Shown here: piece by piece, positions 32,262 to 40,658 of the stretch | Position numbering within the stretch: position 1 is the stretch's first letter | Layout: every line of letters starts with the position of its first letter | Assembly: GCA_000434295.1 (NCBI GenBank) | Contig: HF994928.1 | Span: forward strand, 1-54,271 | Length of the DNA stretch: 54,271 nucleotides | Origin: Acetobacter sp. CAG:977 | Lineage (GTDB): Bacteria > Pseudomonadota > Alphaproteobacteria > CAAGCB01 > CAG-977 | Direction of reading: 5' to 3' | Notes under the pieces: generated by a model | What the model saw: the letters and a program-made list of their open reading frames with translations, nothing else | Told to the model about the DNA's origin: nothing | Database searches by the model: none | Made by a program: the position numbers and the translations under genes

Positions 32262-33784
32262 CTCTTGCGCGCTTCCCATATCGATTTCGGATCCGGTAAA
32301 TCGCCGCTGTTAATGTCAATAACTTCAAACCGATACATCTTTAGCGTCGACGACCAATAATCCGCAGGCAATCCCGCTTTGCGTTTCAAATGCATCAAAA
32401 ATTCCTTCGGCGTCGAAAACGTGTCCCATACCGACGGCAAAAACAACGCTTTGTTCTCGCGTTCGCGCAAAACAAAGCCGTCCCTGTGCGGACGCATCTT
32501 TTTCAAAAGGTCTTCTTCGCTTTCAAACTTTAGCGGAACTTTCGGCGTCAAAAGGGAAATCGATATTTCAGCGTCTTTGATTTCGTCTTCACCCAAAGGC
32601 GCAAAACGAAAATCCTGAAAAGCCGCCGCATAGGCGTTTTCCGAAACGTCCCTGATAATCGAACGCGTCGGTTCCGATGAACCTACGCTGCCCCGTAACA
32701 TGCCGTTGTAATATAAACTGACAAAAACAGCCCCTTTCTTGCTTAAATCGTCGGCATAACGGGATTCCCTGACATAAAGCGGGCGTCCCCGTTTGAAGCC
32801 GGATAAAATCGAATGTGCCGCTATCCTCAGCAAATCTTCCTGATTTTCCTGCAAAAGTTTCTCAAGCTTTTCTTTACGTTCTTCTTCCGACAGCTCGGTT
32901 TCATACACGCCCGCCGCAAGATAGCCCGAAACTTTCTTCGACGGTGCAAATTCGTCCGCCGACGTCCCCCGCGCCAGAATTTTTACTTCCCCGTCATGCT
33001 CCGAGGCATAGTGCAACAGACCCTTTACTGGCAAAAGCCCCGTTAAATGACGCTTGTTCAACGACTGATATTCTTTCTTTTCCAATCGCTTTATAACATA
33101 GTCCGCCCGTTCAAGAACGTCTTCGTACGTCTTGGCATCATTGAGCTGAGAAACAACAATAACAACCGTTTCTGGACCGCCCCAAACCGCATCAATTAAA
33201 TCGGAAACCTGCAAAACGCTGGCATCACCCACCAAAACAGGCAAAATTTTAACTTCGGGCGGAAATAATGCCGAAATAAAAGGAAGTTGTACTTCCGCCC
33301 CGTATTCCGATGCGTGCGGCGCATCATCGCGCGTTATCCCGGGAATCTGCGACAAGCGTTCCGCCGTCGCCGTGTCTATTTCAAACCTTCTGTCCGGCAT
33401 TTCCCAAAATTTCGCTTCGGGAACAACCATACCGAAATAGCTTTTGTTCATCGGCGCATACAAAATGACAACCCGCTTTAAAAACGGGCGCACCCTTTTT
33501 AAATAAGCGTATCCTGCCGCCGTAACACGCCCGGATAAAAATATCGACGATGACGGAACGATTAAAGCTTTCGGTATCTTGCCGTCAGGACGAAAATGTC
33601 GATCGGCTGAAACCAATAATTCTTTTACCGTGTGTTTCAGATCCTTTGCCTTTTCCGGATACAACGAACCGAGAGCTACCGGATAGCGAATCTTTTGAAC
33701 AATCGGATTGTCGCCGCTGTCCGCGCCTTGCGCCTGAACCGAAAAAAAACAAAACAACGCGGCAAACAAATAACCCAGTCTCAT
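32258..33784 (-). CDS. Exported Memo (AmmB)-AMMECR1 (AmmA) fusion with degenerate metal sites
   Basis: This 508-residue protein has a signal peptide (residues 1-21). Residues about 35-290 follow the Memo/AmmB family (IVPSSSIFLSG, HASEYGAEVQLPFISALFP, VVIVVSQLND), and about 310-495 follow AMMECR1/AmmA (KKGAVFVSLYYNGMLRGSVGS, FRFAPLGEDEI, RDGFVLRERENKALFLPSVW, FLMHLKRKAGLP). Expected Memo residues are lost: PHAG became PSSS, the EH of EHS became EY, and the Cys-Gly region reads LTG; AMMECR1 LRGCIG reads LRGSVG. No radical-SAM partner is in the window. Its ATG overlaps the znuA stop (ATGA), placing it in the zinc operon. A periplasmic metal-binding or structural role is inference. Confidence 0.8.
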   Translation of the reverse strand: MRLGYLFAALFCFFSVQAQGADSGDNPIVQKIRYPVALGSLYPEKAKDLKHTVKELLVSADRHFRPDGKIPKALIVPSSSIFLSGRVTAAGYAYLKRVRPFLKRVVILYAPMNKSYFGMVVPEAKFWEMPDRRFEIDTATAERLSQIPGITRDDAPHASEYGAEVQLPFISALFPPEVKILPVLVGDASVLQVSDLIDAVWGGPETVVIVVSQLNDAKTYEDVLERADYVIKRLEKKEYQSLNKRHLTGLLPVKGLLHYASEHDGEVKILARGTSADEFAPSKKVSGYLAAGVYETELSEEERKEKLEKLLQENQEDLLRIAAHSILSGFKRGRPLYVRESRYADDLSKKGAVFVSLYYNGMLRGSVGSSEPTRSIIRDVSENAYAAAFQDFRFAPLGEDEIKDAEISISLLTPKVPLKFESEEDLLKKMRPHRDGFVLRERENKALFLPSVWDTFSTPKEFLMHLKRKAGLPADYWSSTLKMYRFEVIDINSGDLPDPKSIWEARKR

Positions 33785-34662
33785 TCTATTTCCTTTAAAC
33801 AACCGTATATCGACTGTATCAGGTTATGTATTAAATCCGTATAAAAATTTTCGCCCGGATTTAATCCGACGCCCATCGGATCGGCTTCGCCGACTTTAAC
33901 CGAAAGCCCCTCGGTTAAAACGGAAATCCGGTTTTTAGAAAATTGCGGCGAAACAAACAGACAGGTCTTGCCCGCCTTTGCCATGCGCCCGCGAAGCTCC
34001 ATCAAACGCCCCGCTCCGGCAGAAGACCCGCCGACCTCTACCGCACCGAGCGATTTTAATCCGCATGTCCGTTCAAAATATAAAAAAGCATCATGAAAAA
34101 ATAAAAAATTATCTCCCCTCAGCCCCGAAAACTTGTCTTTTATCTCTTTTGTCAGAGCGGACATTCGTTCTTTGAATCGTTCGGCATTCTTTAAATATAA
34201 ATCCGCGTGTTCGAAATCCGCACGAGACAAAGCCTTTGCAACAATTAGAGCCGCCTGCCCCATGTTGTCGGGCAACAGCCAAAAATGAGGATCCGTTTCT
34301 TCGCTTTCCGCTCCCTTGCGCAACGGGCGCGCTTTAAGCAACAGTATCCCGTCGCCTTGCATGACGGGAATGCTCTTTCCCGTTGCCTGAGCCGCTTCCA
34401 ATGCTTTGGGTAAAAAGCCCTCCAACATCTTGCCGTTCCAAAAAACAACGTCGGCATCCGATAATTTTTTCATATCGGACGGCTTTAACCGATAATCATG
34501 CGGCGAAACGTTTGCGGGCAACAAAAGATCCGGTTCTCCCGCTCCCTTCATAACCGCAGAGACAACCGAATGCAGCGGCGCCGTCGAAACGACGACCCGA
34601 GGCGCGTCAGCCTCAGCCGCGGCAGCAAAAAACAAAAAAATCGCAAAAACGGCAAATCGCAT
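33781..34662 (-). CDS. znuA: Zinc ABC transporter substrate-binding protein
   Basis: This 293-residue periplasmic protein has a signal peptide (residues 1-20) and the cluster A-I metal site: His in SPHDYRLKPSD, His in DPHFWLLPDN, His in FFHDAFLYFE, and Asp in EADPMG. The His-rich loop of many ZnuA proteins is short here. GAGGGA precedes ATG 34662; a longer reading would cross the promoter and zur. It is divergent from zur-znuC-znuB and followed by two coupled genes. Confidence 0.93.
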   Translation of the reverse strand: MRFAVFAIFLFFAAAAEADAPRVVVSTAPLHSVVSAVMKGAGEPDLLLPANVSPHDYRLKPSDMKKLSDADVVFWNGKMLEGFLPKALEAAQATGKSIPVMQGDGILLLKARPLRKGAESEETDPHFWLLPDNMGQAALIVAKALSRADFEHADLYLKNAERFKERMSALTKEIKDKFSGLRGDNFLFFHDAFLYFERTCGLKSLGAVEVGGSSAGAGRLMELRGRMAKAGKTCLFVSPQFSKNRISVLTEGLSVKVGEADPMGVGLNPGENFYTDLIHNLIQSIYGCLKEIE

Positions 34663-34689
34663 AAAAAATGTCCCTCTTAACGGATTTTT

Positions 34690-34704
34690 TGTTATATTAT
34701 TACA
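34690..34704. promoter_or_regulatory. Zur-like operator between znuA and zur
   Basis: TGTTATA-T-TATTACA is an inverted repeat with one mismatch, centred in the 72-bp gap between the divergent znuA and zur starts. It resembles the A/T-rich Zur boxes known in alphaproteobacteria (TGTTATA/TATAACA core). Its location would let zinc-loaded Zur repress both operons. Confidence 0.7.
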
Positions 34705-34734
34705 TTCTTTCGCAAAAACAAGGCGTTGAAAAAA

Positions 34735-35229
34735 ATGGATGCAAAAATACTGAAAAAAAGAAAAAAATCCTGCTTTGAACCGCACGATCACGAAAAATGC
34801 GTCACGAATGCCTTATTCGTCGCCGAAGAACTTTGCAAAGCCAGAAATCTGCGCCTGACGGATTTGCGATTCGCCGTTTTGGAAAAAATATGGCGCAGCG
34901 ATACTCCCGTCGGAGCTTATGAAATTCTGGACTCTTTGAAAAACGACTTTCCGAAAGCCGCTCCCGTCAGTATTTACCGGGCTTTGGATTTCTTGGAAGA
35001 AAATTCATTGATTCACAAGTTGCCCGCAGAAGGATGCTTTATCGGATGCCGTTTCCCCGAAGAAGAACATACCCCCGTGTTTTTGGTTTGCTCGGTTTGC
35101 AAAAAAGCCGAAGAAGTAAAAATCGAAAAAAACATGAAAGAGTTAAAAAAAGCCGCCGCCGCCATCAAATTTAAACCCAAAAAAGCCTGTATCGAATTGT
35201 ACGGAGTCTGCCCGTCATGCCGCAATTAA
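34735..35229 (+). CDS. zur: Zinc uptake regulator (Fur family)
   Basis: This 164-residue Fur-family repressor has a winged-helix N-terminal half (LRLTDLRFAVLEKIW, APVSIYRALDFLEENSLIHKL) and the structural zinc site formed by CSVC and CPSC. Zur, not Fur, is inferred from the neighbouring znuABC. I chose ATG 34735 with AAGG upstream; a TTG three codons earlier is possible. The end overlaps znuC by 13 bases. Confidence 0.9.
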   Translation: MDAKILKKRKKSCFEPHDHEKCVTNALFVAEELCKARNLRLTDLRFAVLEKIWRSDTPVGAYEILDSLKNDFPKAAPVSIYRALDFLEENSLIHKLPAEGCFIGCRFPEEEHTPVFLVCSVCKKAEEVKIEKNMKELKKAAAAIKFKPKKACIELYGVCPSCRN

Positions 35230-35969
35230 CCGATATGCCGGTCGTATCGTTGAAAAACGTATCCGTCAATGCCGGCGCACTGCGCATTTTGGAAAACATA
35301 TCGCTGGAAATACCGAGAGGGCGTATCGTTACGCTGATCGGTCCGAACGGCGCAGGAAAAACGACCTTGTTAAAAGTCGTTCTGGGCATTATTCCCCCAA
35401 GTTCGGGAACCATTGAAAAAGCCGACGGGGTAAAAACAGGCTACGTTCCCCAAAAATTCCAAATCCCCTTGTCCGTTCCGATGACGGTCAAACGTTTTTT
35501 ATCTTTAAACACGGAGCATCCGAACGAAAAAAAACAAGCCGTCATGGAGGAAACGGGAATTTCGCATTTAATGCGGCGCCAGATTCATCATTTGTCGGGC
35601 GGCGAAATGCAACGCCTTTTATTGGCAAGAGTGTTGCTTGAAGATCCGGATTTGCTGGTCTTGGACGAACCCGCTCAAGGATTGGATCCCGTCGGCGAAG
35701 AAAATTTCTACGCCTTGATCGATTCCATTAACAAAGAAAGAGGTTGTGCCATATTGATGGTTTCTCACGATTTGCATGTCGTTATGGCTAAAACGGATCA
35801 AGTCATTTGCATAAACAAACACATCTGTTGTTCCGGAAAGCCCGACGAAATCATTTCTTTGCCGGGATATGCGTCTTTGTTTAACGGATCGCATTCTCAT
35901 TTGGCGCTTTACAACCATAAACATGACCATACGCACGAAAACAGCGGAGAATATAACTGTGTGGACTGA
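35217..35969 (+). CDS. znuC: Zinc ABC transporter ATP-binding protein
   Basis: This 250-residue ABC ATPase has Walker A GPNGAGKT, signature LSGGEMQR, Walker B LLVLDEP and the switch His in VSHDLH. It energises zinc import through ZnuB. The C-terminus is His-rich (HSHLALYNHKHDHTHE), as common in zinc ABC proteins. Its ATG lies inside the end of zur; its stop overlaps the znuB start region. Confidence 0.95.
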   Translation: MPQLTDMPVVSLKNVSVNAGALRILENISLEIPRGRIVTLIGPNGAGKTTLLKVVLGIIPPSSGTIEKADGVKTGYVPQKFQIPLSVPMTVKRFLSLNTEHPNEKKQAVMEETGISHLMRRQIHHLSGGEMQRLLLARVLLEDPDLLVLDEPAQGLDPVGEENFYALIDSINKERGCAILMVSHDLHVVMAKTDQVICINKHICCSGKPDEIISLPGYASLFNGSHSHLALYNHKHDHTHENSGEYNCVD

Positions 35970-36762
35970 AGCTTTTTTCTGGCGTGCCTGGATCGCCGCC
36001 GCCCTGACAGCCGTCTTGGCAAGCCCCGTCGGATGCTTGATGATTTGGAAAAAAACCGCCTTTTTCAGCGATGCCCTGTCTCATTCGGCTTTGGCAGGCG
36101 TCTTGCTTGGAACGGCGTTGGGCATCGGACAAAACGCCGGCGTCGTTATGATTGTTTGTGTGTTGGCTTTGTTGCTTTCCAGAATTTCCGACCGCTTCCT
36201 CGTCGGAACGGACGTCTTGCTATTAATCGTCGGACAAACGGCGTTGTGCGCAGGGCTGGTCGGATTGGCTTATAATGAAAATTTAAGAACGGATCTGCTG
36301 GGCTATTTGTTCGGAGACGTCTTGTCCGTTACGAACAAAGACCTTTATTTTACGGCAATATGCGCCGTGATTTGTCTGGCATTATTGCTGCCGAATTGGA
36401 AAAAACAGGTCTTTATCGCCGTTAATCCCGATATGGCGCAAAGCGAAGGAATTTCTTTGCGCGTACAGTCCGTCCTGTTTATGCTGATTACGGCTCTGTT
36501 CGTTGCTTTGTCGTTAAAAACAACGGGTATGCTTTTGGTTTCGGCATTGCTGATCATTCCTCCCGCCGCCGCCCGTTTTCTAACAAGAACTCCCGAACAA
36601 ATGGCCGTCGGAGGAATTTTAATCGGGCTTGCCGCCGTCAGCTTCGGTTTGTTTGCTTCCGTCACTTTCGATGCCCCCGCCGCACCTTCAATCGAACTTT
36701 GTTGTGCCGCTTTGTTCGTCTTTGCCTTGCTTTGCGAGCATTGTCATAAAAAAATTATATAA
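35959..36762 (+). CDS. znuB: Zinc ABC transporter permease
   Basis: This 267-residue ABC-3 family permease has about seven to eight hydrophobic helices and the family motifs SPVGCLMIWKKTAFFSDALSH, HSALAGVLLG and VSALLIIPPAAARFL. It starts at GTG 35959, with GGAG 9 bases upstream, and overlaps znuC by 11 bases. Confidence 0.93.
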   Translation: MWTEAFFWRAWIAAALTAVLASPVGCLMIWKKTAFFSDALSHSALAGVLLGTALGIGQNAGVVMIVCVLALLLSRISDRFLVGTDVLLLIVGQTALCAGLVGLAYNENLRTDLLGYLFGDVLSVTNKDLYFTAICAVICLALLLPNWKKQVFIAVNPDMAQSEGISLRVQSVLFMLITALFVALSLKTTGMLLVSALLIIPPAAARFLTRTPEQMAVGGILIGLAAVSFGLFASVTFDAPAAPSIELCCAALFVFALLCEHCHKKII

Positions 36763-36833
36763 ATCTTCTTGAGAAAAAAATGACCGCCGTTTATGGTGTA
36801 TCCATATTATGATTAGAGTAAACGGGCTTTTAT

Positions 36834-37802
36834 ATGGCTAAAATTGAAGACCAACTTTTTTCCGATATTTATTTCACGCCGGAAAATATCGCCTATGTTC
36901 ACGACGGAGAAACGCGTTACGGATTAAAAGAATTGTACGCCGACGATCTCCCCGAATTCAGAAAAGCTTTGGATGAAGGGTATAACGGGCGTTCCAGCTA
37001 TTCGCTGTCGTTCGGTAACACAATGTACCGCGTCGAACGCGTCGCAACGTTGACAGGAATCCATTATTCAGCCCGCCGTATGCCGCGCAAAACACCCGAT
37101 GTCGCCAGATTGGGGTTGCCCGAAAATCTGACAAATCACCTGATTTCGTTAAACCGCGAATCGGGCTTGTTGCTGTGGGGCGGACCGACCGGCGCCGGAA
37201 AAACAACGTCCATCTCTTGCCTTTTGCGCAAATATCTGGAACGCGAAGGCGGTTTCGCCTATACCATTGAAGATCCTCCCGAATTGCCTTTGGACGGCAT
37301 TTATTCTTCAAAACGCGGCGGCTTAGGCTTATGCAAGCAAACGGAGCCTATCAATAATGATTGGGGCGAATCTTTGAAATCCGTTCTGCGTTGCAGACCC
37401 CGTTACATTTTGGTCGGCGAAATCCGTACCCCCGAATGCGCAAGCCAGATCCTGCGCGCCGCCACCAGCGGACACTTGGTTCTGTCAACCATTCATGCCA
37501 ACTCGGTTGAAGACGCTTTGAATTCCGTCATCAAATATGCCACGGCAGGCGGATTAAACGAAGAATTGGCTGCCGACCTTTTGGGACGCGGTATCTTAGG
37601 GGTCATCCATCAAAAATTACAGGGCATCAAAACAATGTTCCCCGAATTGCGGTTCGTGTTCGCTAACCCCGACCCGACCTCTGCCGACCAGTTGCGCGTC
37701 GCCATTCGCGACCGTCAGCTGTCTTTGGGAACCTTGATGGAAGCGCAATCCGCCAGAATGTTCCAAGGAAAGCCTTTGTTCCGCGAACCGGAACCCAGAT
37801 AA
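36834..37802 (+). CDS. DotB/PilT-like secretion ATPase
   Basis: This 322-residue hexameric-type ATPase has an N-terminal PAS-like domain, Walker A GPTGAGKTTS (about residue 117), Asp box YTIEDPPE, Walker B YILVGEIRTPE and the His box HLVLSTIHANS. It matches the GspE/PilT superfamily and most closely recalls DotB/TraJ of type IVB secretion or IncI transfer. No other Dot/Icm gene is adjacent; gpt follows in the opposite orientation. With the PilV-like gene 5 kb away, a chromosomal IncI-like pilus or T4BSS encoded mainly elsewhere is plausible. Confidence 0.75.
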   Translation: MAKIEDQLFSDIYFTPENIAYVHDGETRYGLKELYADDLPEFRKALDEGYNGRSSYSLSFGNTMYRVERVATLTGIHYSARRMPRKTPDVARLGLPENLTNHLISLNRESGLLLWGGPTGAGKTTSISCLLRKYLEREGGFAYTIEDPPELPLDGIYSSKRGGLGLCKQTEPINNDWGESLKSVLRCRPRYILVGEIRTPECASQILRAATSGHLVLSTIHANSVEDALNSVIKYATAGGLNEELAADLLGRGILGVIHQKLQGIKTMFPELRFVFANPDPTSADQLRVAIRDRQLSLGTLMEAQSARMFQGKPLFREPEPR

Positions 37803-37821
37803 AAATTTATCACTCATATGA

Positions 37822-37853
37822 AAAAGCCCCGAACATTCGGGGCTTTTCTTTTA
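37822..37853. terminator. Bidirectional terminator between the DotB-like gene and gpt
   Basis: The hairpin AAGCCCCGAA-CA-TTCGGGGCTT is followed by TTCTTTT and preceded by an A-run, between convergent genes. Confidence 0.9.
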
Positions 37854-37865
37854 AAAAACTGAATC

Positions 37866-38336
37866 TTACAAACGGCGGCGCAACGGAGATGCCGGCGACA
37901 ATTCCGCTTCCCACGGAAATAAAATCCATACGTCCTGATCCACGGGAACGACAAAATCGTCCACGACTTCCTGACCTTTCGGTTTGGCATACATCGTAAC
38001 GAAATAAGCTTTCGGCATCAATTCGCGGATGATGCGCCCCGTGCGTCCCGAATCAACCAAATCGTCCACGACCAAAACGCCTTCACCGTCCCCTTCGGGA
38101 ATCTTTAATATTGACGCTTTGCTGTCCCTGCTTTCTTCATCATAACTGGCAACGCATATCGTATCTATCCAGCGGATTTCCAATTCGCGCGCCAGCACCG
38201 CCGCAGGAAATAAACCGCCGCGCGTTACGCAAACGATCTTTTTTAAATCGTCGCGATCCAAAAGGCGTGATGCCAATGTACGCGCATCTTTGTGAAACTG
38301 TTCCCAAGAAATCGTCAGATATCTTTGTTCCGCCAT
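37866..38336 (-). CDS. gpt: Xanthine-guanine phosphoribosyltransferase
   Basis: This 156-residue purine salvage enzyme converts xanthine, guanine or hypoxanthine to the nucleotide with PRPP. The PRPP loop VLVVDDLVDSGRTGR and VCVTRGGLFPAAVLAREL are clear, and length and C-terminal WILFPWE match Gpt. Confidence 0.92.
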   Translation of the reverse strand: MAEQRYLTISWEQFHKDARTLASRLLDRDDLKKIVCVTRGGLFPAAVLARELEIRWIDTICVASYDEESRDSKASILKIPEGDGEGVLVVDDLVDSGRTGRIIRELMPKAYFVTMYAKPKGQEVVDDFVVPVDQDVWILFPWEAELSPASPLRRRL

Positions 38337-38430
38337 TCTTTCTTCTCCGCCGTTAGAATGCAGTAAAGCCTTCTTTTACTTCATTTTTCGCCAGAATCAA
38401 GCTTTTTTAAAAAAAGCCCGTAAAGCCGCT

Positions 38431-39090
38431 TTATTTAAACCATGACGAAAATTCGTTCTTTCTGTCGGGAGGCGGCGGAACATCAGACTCCGATTTCTTC
38501 GGCCTTGTCGATTCTTCCTTTTTTACGGGAGGTTTCGCCTTTTCTCGGCGTATCATTTCACGTATCTGAGCCTTGATCGTCGGTCCGTCCCATTCTGCCA
38601 TTCCTCTGATCCGCCCCAGCTCTTGCCCTTCGCCGTCGACCAAAAGCGTCGTCGGCAAGCCTAAAACCCCTGCCGCCATCGAAAAAGAATCACCGTCGTC
38701 AATATAAATATCCAAATCCGACAGCTCTTTTTTCGCCCACAGATGCCGAATTCCCGTTTGCGTTTCGCGCCCCGCCGCCAAAGCAATTACGTGAAATTTC
38801 AGCCCGCCCATATCCCGTTGCAGGCGGTTCAGCATCGGAAGTTCGACAACACAGCGCGGACAGTTCGATGCCCACATGTTCACGATTAATATTTTACCCT
38901 TAAAATCCTTTAAAGAAACCGTCTTGCCCCGTCCGTCCCTAAACGTTGCCGTCGGTGCGGGACGCGGAAAATCATACAGCTTAAACGTATCGGGCGCATT
39001 CAATCCTTTCATGCGCACATCAGCATAGGACGGCGACATTACCCCCAGAAAGAGGAAGACAAAAATAAGTTTTCTTGCTATCCTGCCCAC
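38431..39090 (-). CDS. TlpA-like periplasmic thioredoxin
   Basis: This 219-residue thiol-disulfide protein has a signal peptide (residues 1-23) and a thioredoxin/TlpA domain with active site WASNCPRCVVELP and the cis-Pro loop GLPTTLLVD. The C-terminal 40 residues are Lys/Pro/Glu-rich and probably disordered. It starts at GTG 39090 with AAGG upstream. It is divergent from lptM-lysA. A reductive role in cytochrome or envelope maturation is possible. Confidence 0.85.
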   Translation of the reverse strand: MGRIARKLIFVFLFLGVMSPSYADVRMKGLNAPDTFKLYDFPRPAPTATFRDGRGKTVSLKDFKGKILIVNMWASNCPRCVVELPMLNRLQRDMGGLKFHVIALAAGRETQTGIRHLWAKKELSDLDIYIDDGDSFSMAAGVLGLPTTLLVDGEGQELGRIRGMAEWDGPTIKAQIREMIRREKAKPPVKKEESTRPKKSESDVPPPPDRKNEFSSWFK

Positions 39091-39163
39091 GTTTTAACCT
39101 TAATAACCTTAAAAAATGTCAGCTTATCATACACGCTTTTACCCGAATCGATAAGGAGCTTTT

Positions 39164-39415
39164 ATGAAAAAATTCCTGATTGCCGCTATTGCCCTTACCT
39201 CATTGGCCGCGTGCGGAAAAATGGGAAATTTGGAATATCCGCCCGGCGCCTTCTATCCCAGACAGTACCCCGCGCCCCAATTTCCGAAATCTCCCGAAAA
39301 AGCACCCGCTTTAACGGAAAATCATTCGACGGAAGATAAAAAGACTCCCGAAAACACGCAAAACGACCAAAAGCCGAAGGACGATAAAAATGACGCTCAT
39401 CTCTTACAAAAATAA
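39164..39415 (+). CDS. lptM: LptM-like small lipoprotein
   Basis: This 83-residue lipoprotein has a signal sequence ending in lipobox LAAC (Cys17), followed by GKMGNLEYPPG, the short conserved LptM/YifL-type motif. The rest is disordered and rich in Lys, Asp and Pro. It lies immediately upstream of lysA and overlaps it by 26 bases, the same order seen in many proteobacteria. LptM assists LptD maturation in E. coli. AAGGAG precedes the ATG. Confidence 0.8.
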   Translation: MKKFLIAAIALTSLAACGKMGNLEYPPGAFYPRQYPAPQFPKSPEKAPALTENHSTEDKKTPENTQNDQKPKDDKNDAHLLQK

Positions 39416-40658
39416 CGTTCTGAATGTCGAAGACGTCCCCGTCCCCCTTATTGCGGACGCCGTCGAAACGCCGTTTTATTGCTATTCGGCGACTTTGTTG
39501 GAAAACGTTTTCCTCGACTTTAAAAACGAAATCCAAAAACGCCATCCCGACGCTTTGATCTGTTTTGCCGTCAAAGCCAACGCAAATCCCGCCGTTTTAA
39601 AAACTTTTGCCGATTTGGGCGCAGGCGCCGACATCGTTTCGGGCGGAGAGTTAAAGCTGGCTCTGAATGCAGGTATTCCGCCCGAAAAAATCGTCTTTTC
39701 AGGCGTCGGAAAAACAAAACAAGAATTAACCGATGCCGTCAATGCGGGAATCTGCCAAATCAACGTCGAATCCGAAGAAGAATTGATAATGATTGATGCC
39801 GTCGCCCGTTCGCTTTCCAAAACCGCCGACATCGCTTTGCGCATCAATCCCGATGTCAATGCCCACACTCATGAAAAAATATCAACGGGAAAAAAGGAAA
39901 ACAAATTCGGCATTTCTTGGGAAAGCGCCAGAGCCCTTTATCAAAAGGCAAAAGAAATGAAAGGCGTCAATCCCGCAGGCATTGACGTTCACATCGGATC
40001 GCAATTAACCGAAACCGAACCTTTTGACAAAGCCTTTCAAAAAGTCGCCGACATGTTAAAAACCCTCATTGCCGACGGCATTGAAATCCGTCGCGTCGAT
40101 TTGGGCGGAGGGCTGGGCATCCCTTATAAAGACGGCGAAAATCCGCCTTCTTTCTCCCAATACGCCGACGTCGTCAAAAAACATTTTCCCGAACAGAATC
40201 TTACTTTGATTTTTGAACCGGGCAGATGCCTGTGTGCCAATGCCGGCATTCTGGTTTCCCGTGTCGTGCGCACGAAAAAAACACCTGCCAAAACGTTTTT
40301 GATCGTTGATGCGGGCATGAACGATTTAATTCGTCCCGCCATGTACGACGCTTATCACAAAGCCGTCCCCGTCACGTTAAACGACAGCGCCGAAATTGAA
40401 AAATACGATATCGTCGGTCCCGTTTGCGAAAGCAGCGACGTCTTTGCCAAAGAACGCGCCATGCAAGCCTGCCGCTCCGACGAATTAATCGCGTTCCTGT
40501 CCGCCGGGGCATACGGTTCAACAATGTCCTCAAACTATAACATGCATCCTCTTGCCGCCGAAGTTCTGGTCAAAGGAGATCAGTTCGCCGTCGTCAGAAA
40601 ACGTCAGGAAATAAACAATATTACGGAGCTGTGTTTGACGGCGCCGTGGCAGGAATAA
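39390..40658 (+). CDS. lysA: Diaminopimelate decarboxylase
   Basis: LysA (422 aa) decarboxylates meso-diaminopimelate to lysine. The PLP lysine is in CFAVKANANP, with HIGSQLTE, the glycine loop RVDLGGGLGIPYK, EPGRCLCANAG and the dimer active-site Cys in CESSDVFA. The ATG at 39390 lies inside lptM. The last 38 bases overlap the end of the convergent zinc-ribbon gene. Confidence 0.96.
   Translation: MTLISYKNNVLNVEDVPVPLIADAVETPFYCYSATLLENVFLDFKNEIQKRHPDALICFAVKANANPAVLKTFADLGAGADIVSGGELKLALNAGIPPEKIVFSGVGKTKQELTDAVNAGICQINVESEEELIMIDAVARSLSKTADIALRINPDVNAHTHEKISTGKKENKFGISWESARALYQKAKEMKGVNPAGIDVHIGSQLTETEPFDKAFQKVADMLKTLIADGIEIRRVDLGGGLGIPYKDGENPPSFSQYADVVKKHFPEQNLTLIFEPGRCLCANAGILVSRVVRTKKTPAKTFLIVDAGMNDLIRPAMYDAYHKAVPVTLNDSAEIEKYDIVGPVCESSDVFAKERAMQACRSDELIAFLSAGAYGSTMSSNYNMHPLAAEVLVKGDQFAVVRKRQEINNITELCLTAPWQE

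Noticed and set aside
32258..33784. A functional AmmeMemoRadiSam enzyme
   Set aside because: The protein is exported, several ligand positions are replaced and no radical-SAM partner is present nearby.
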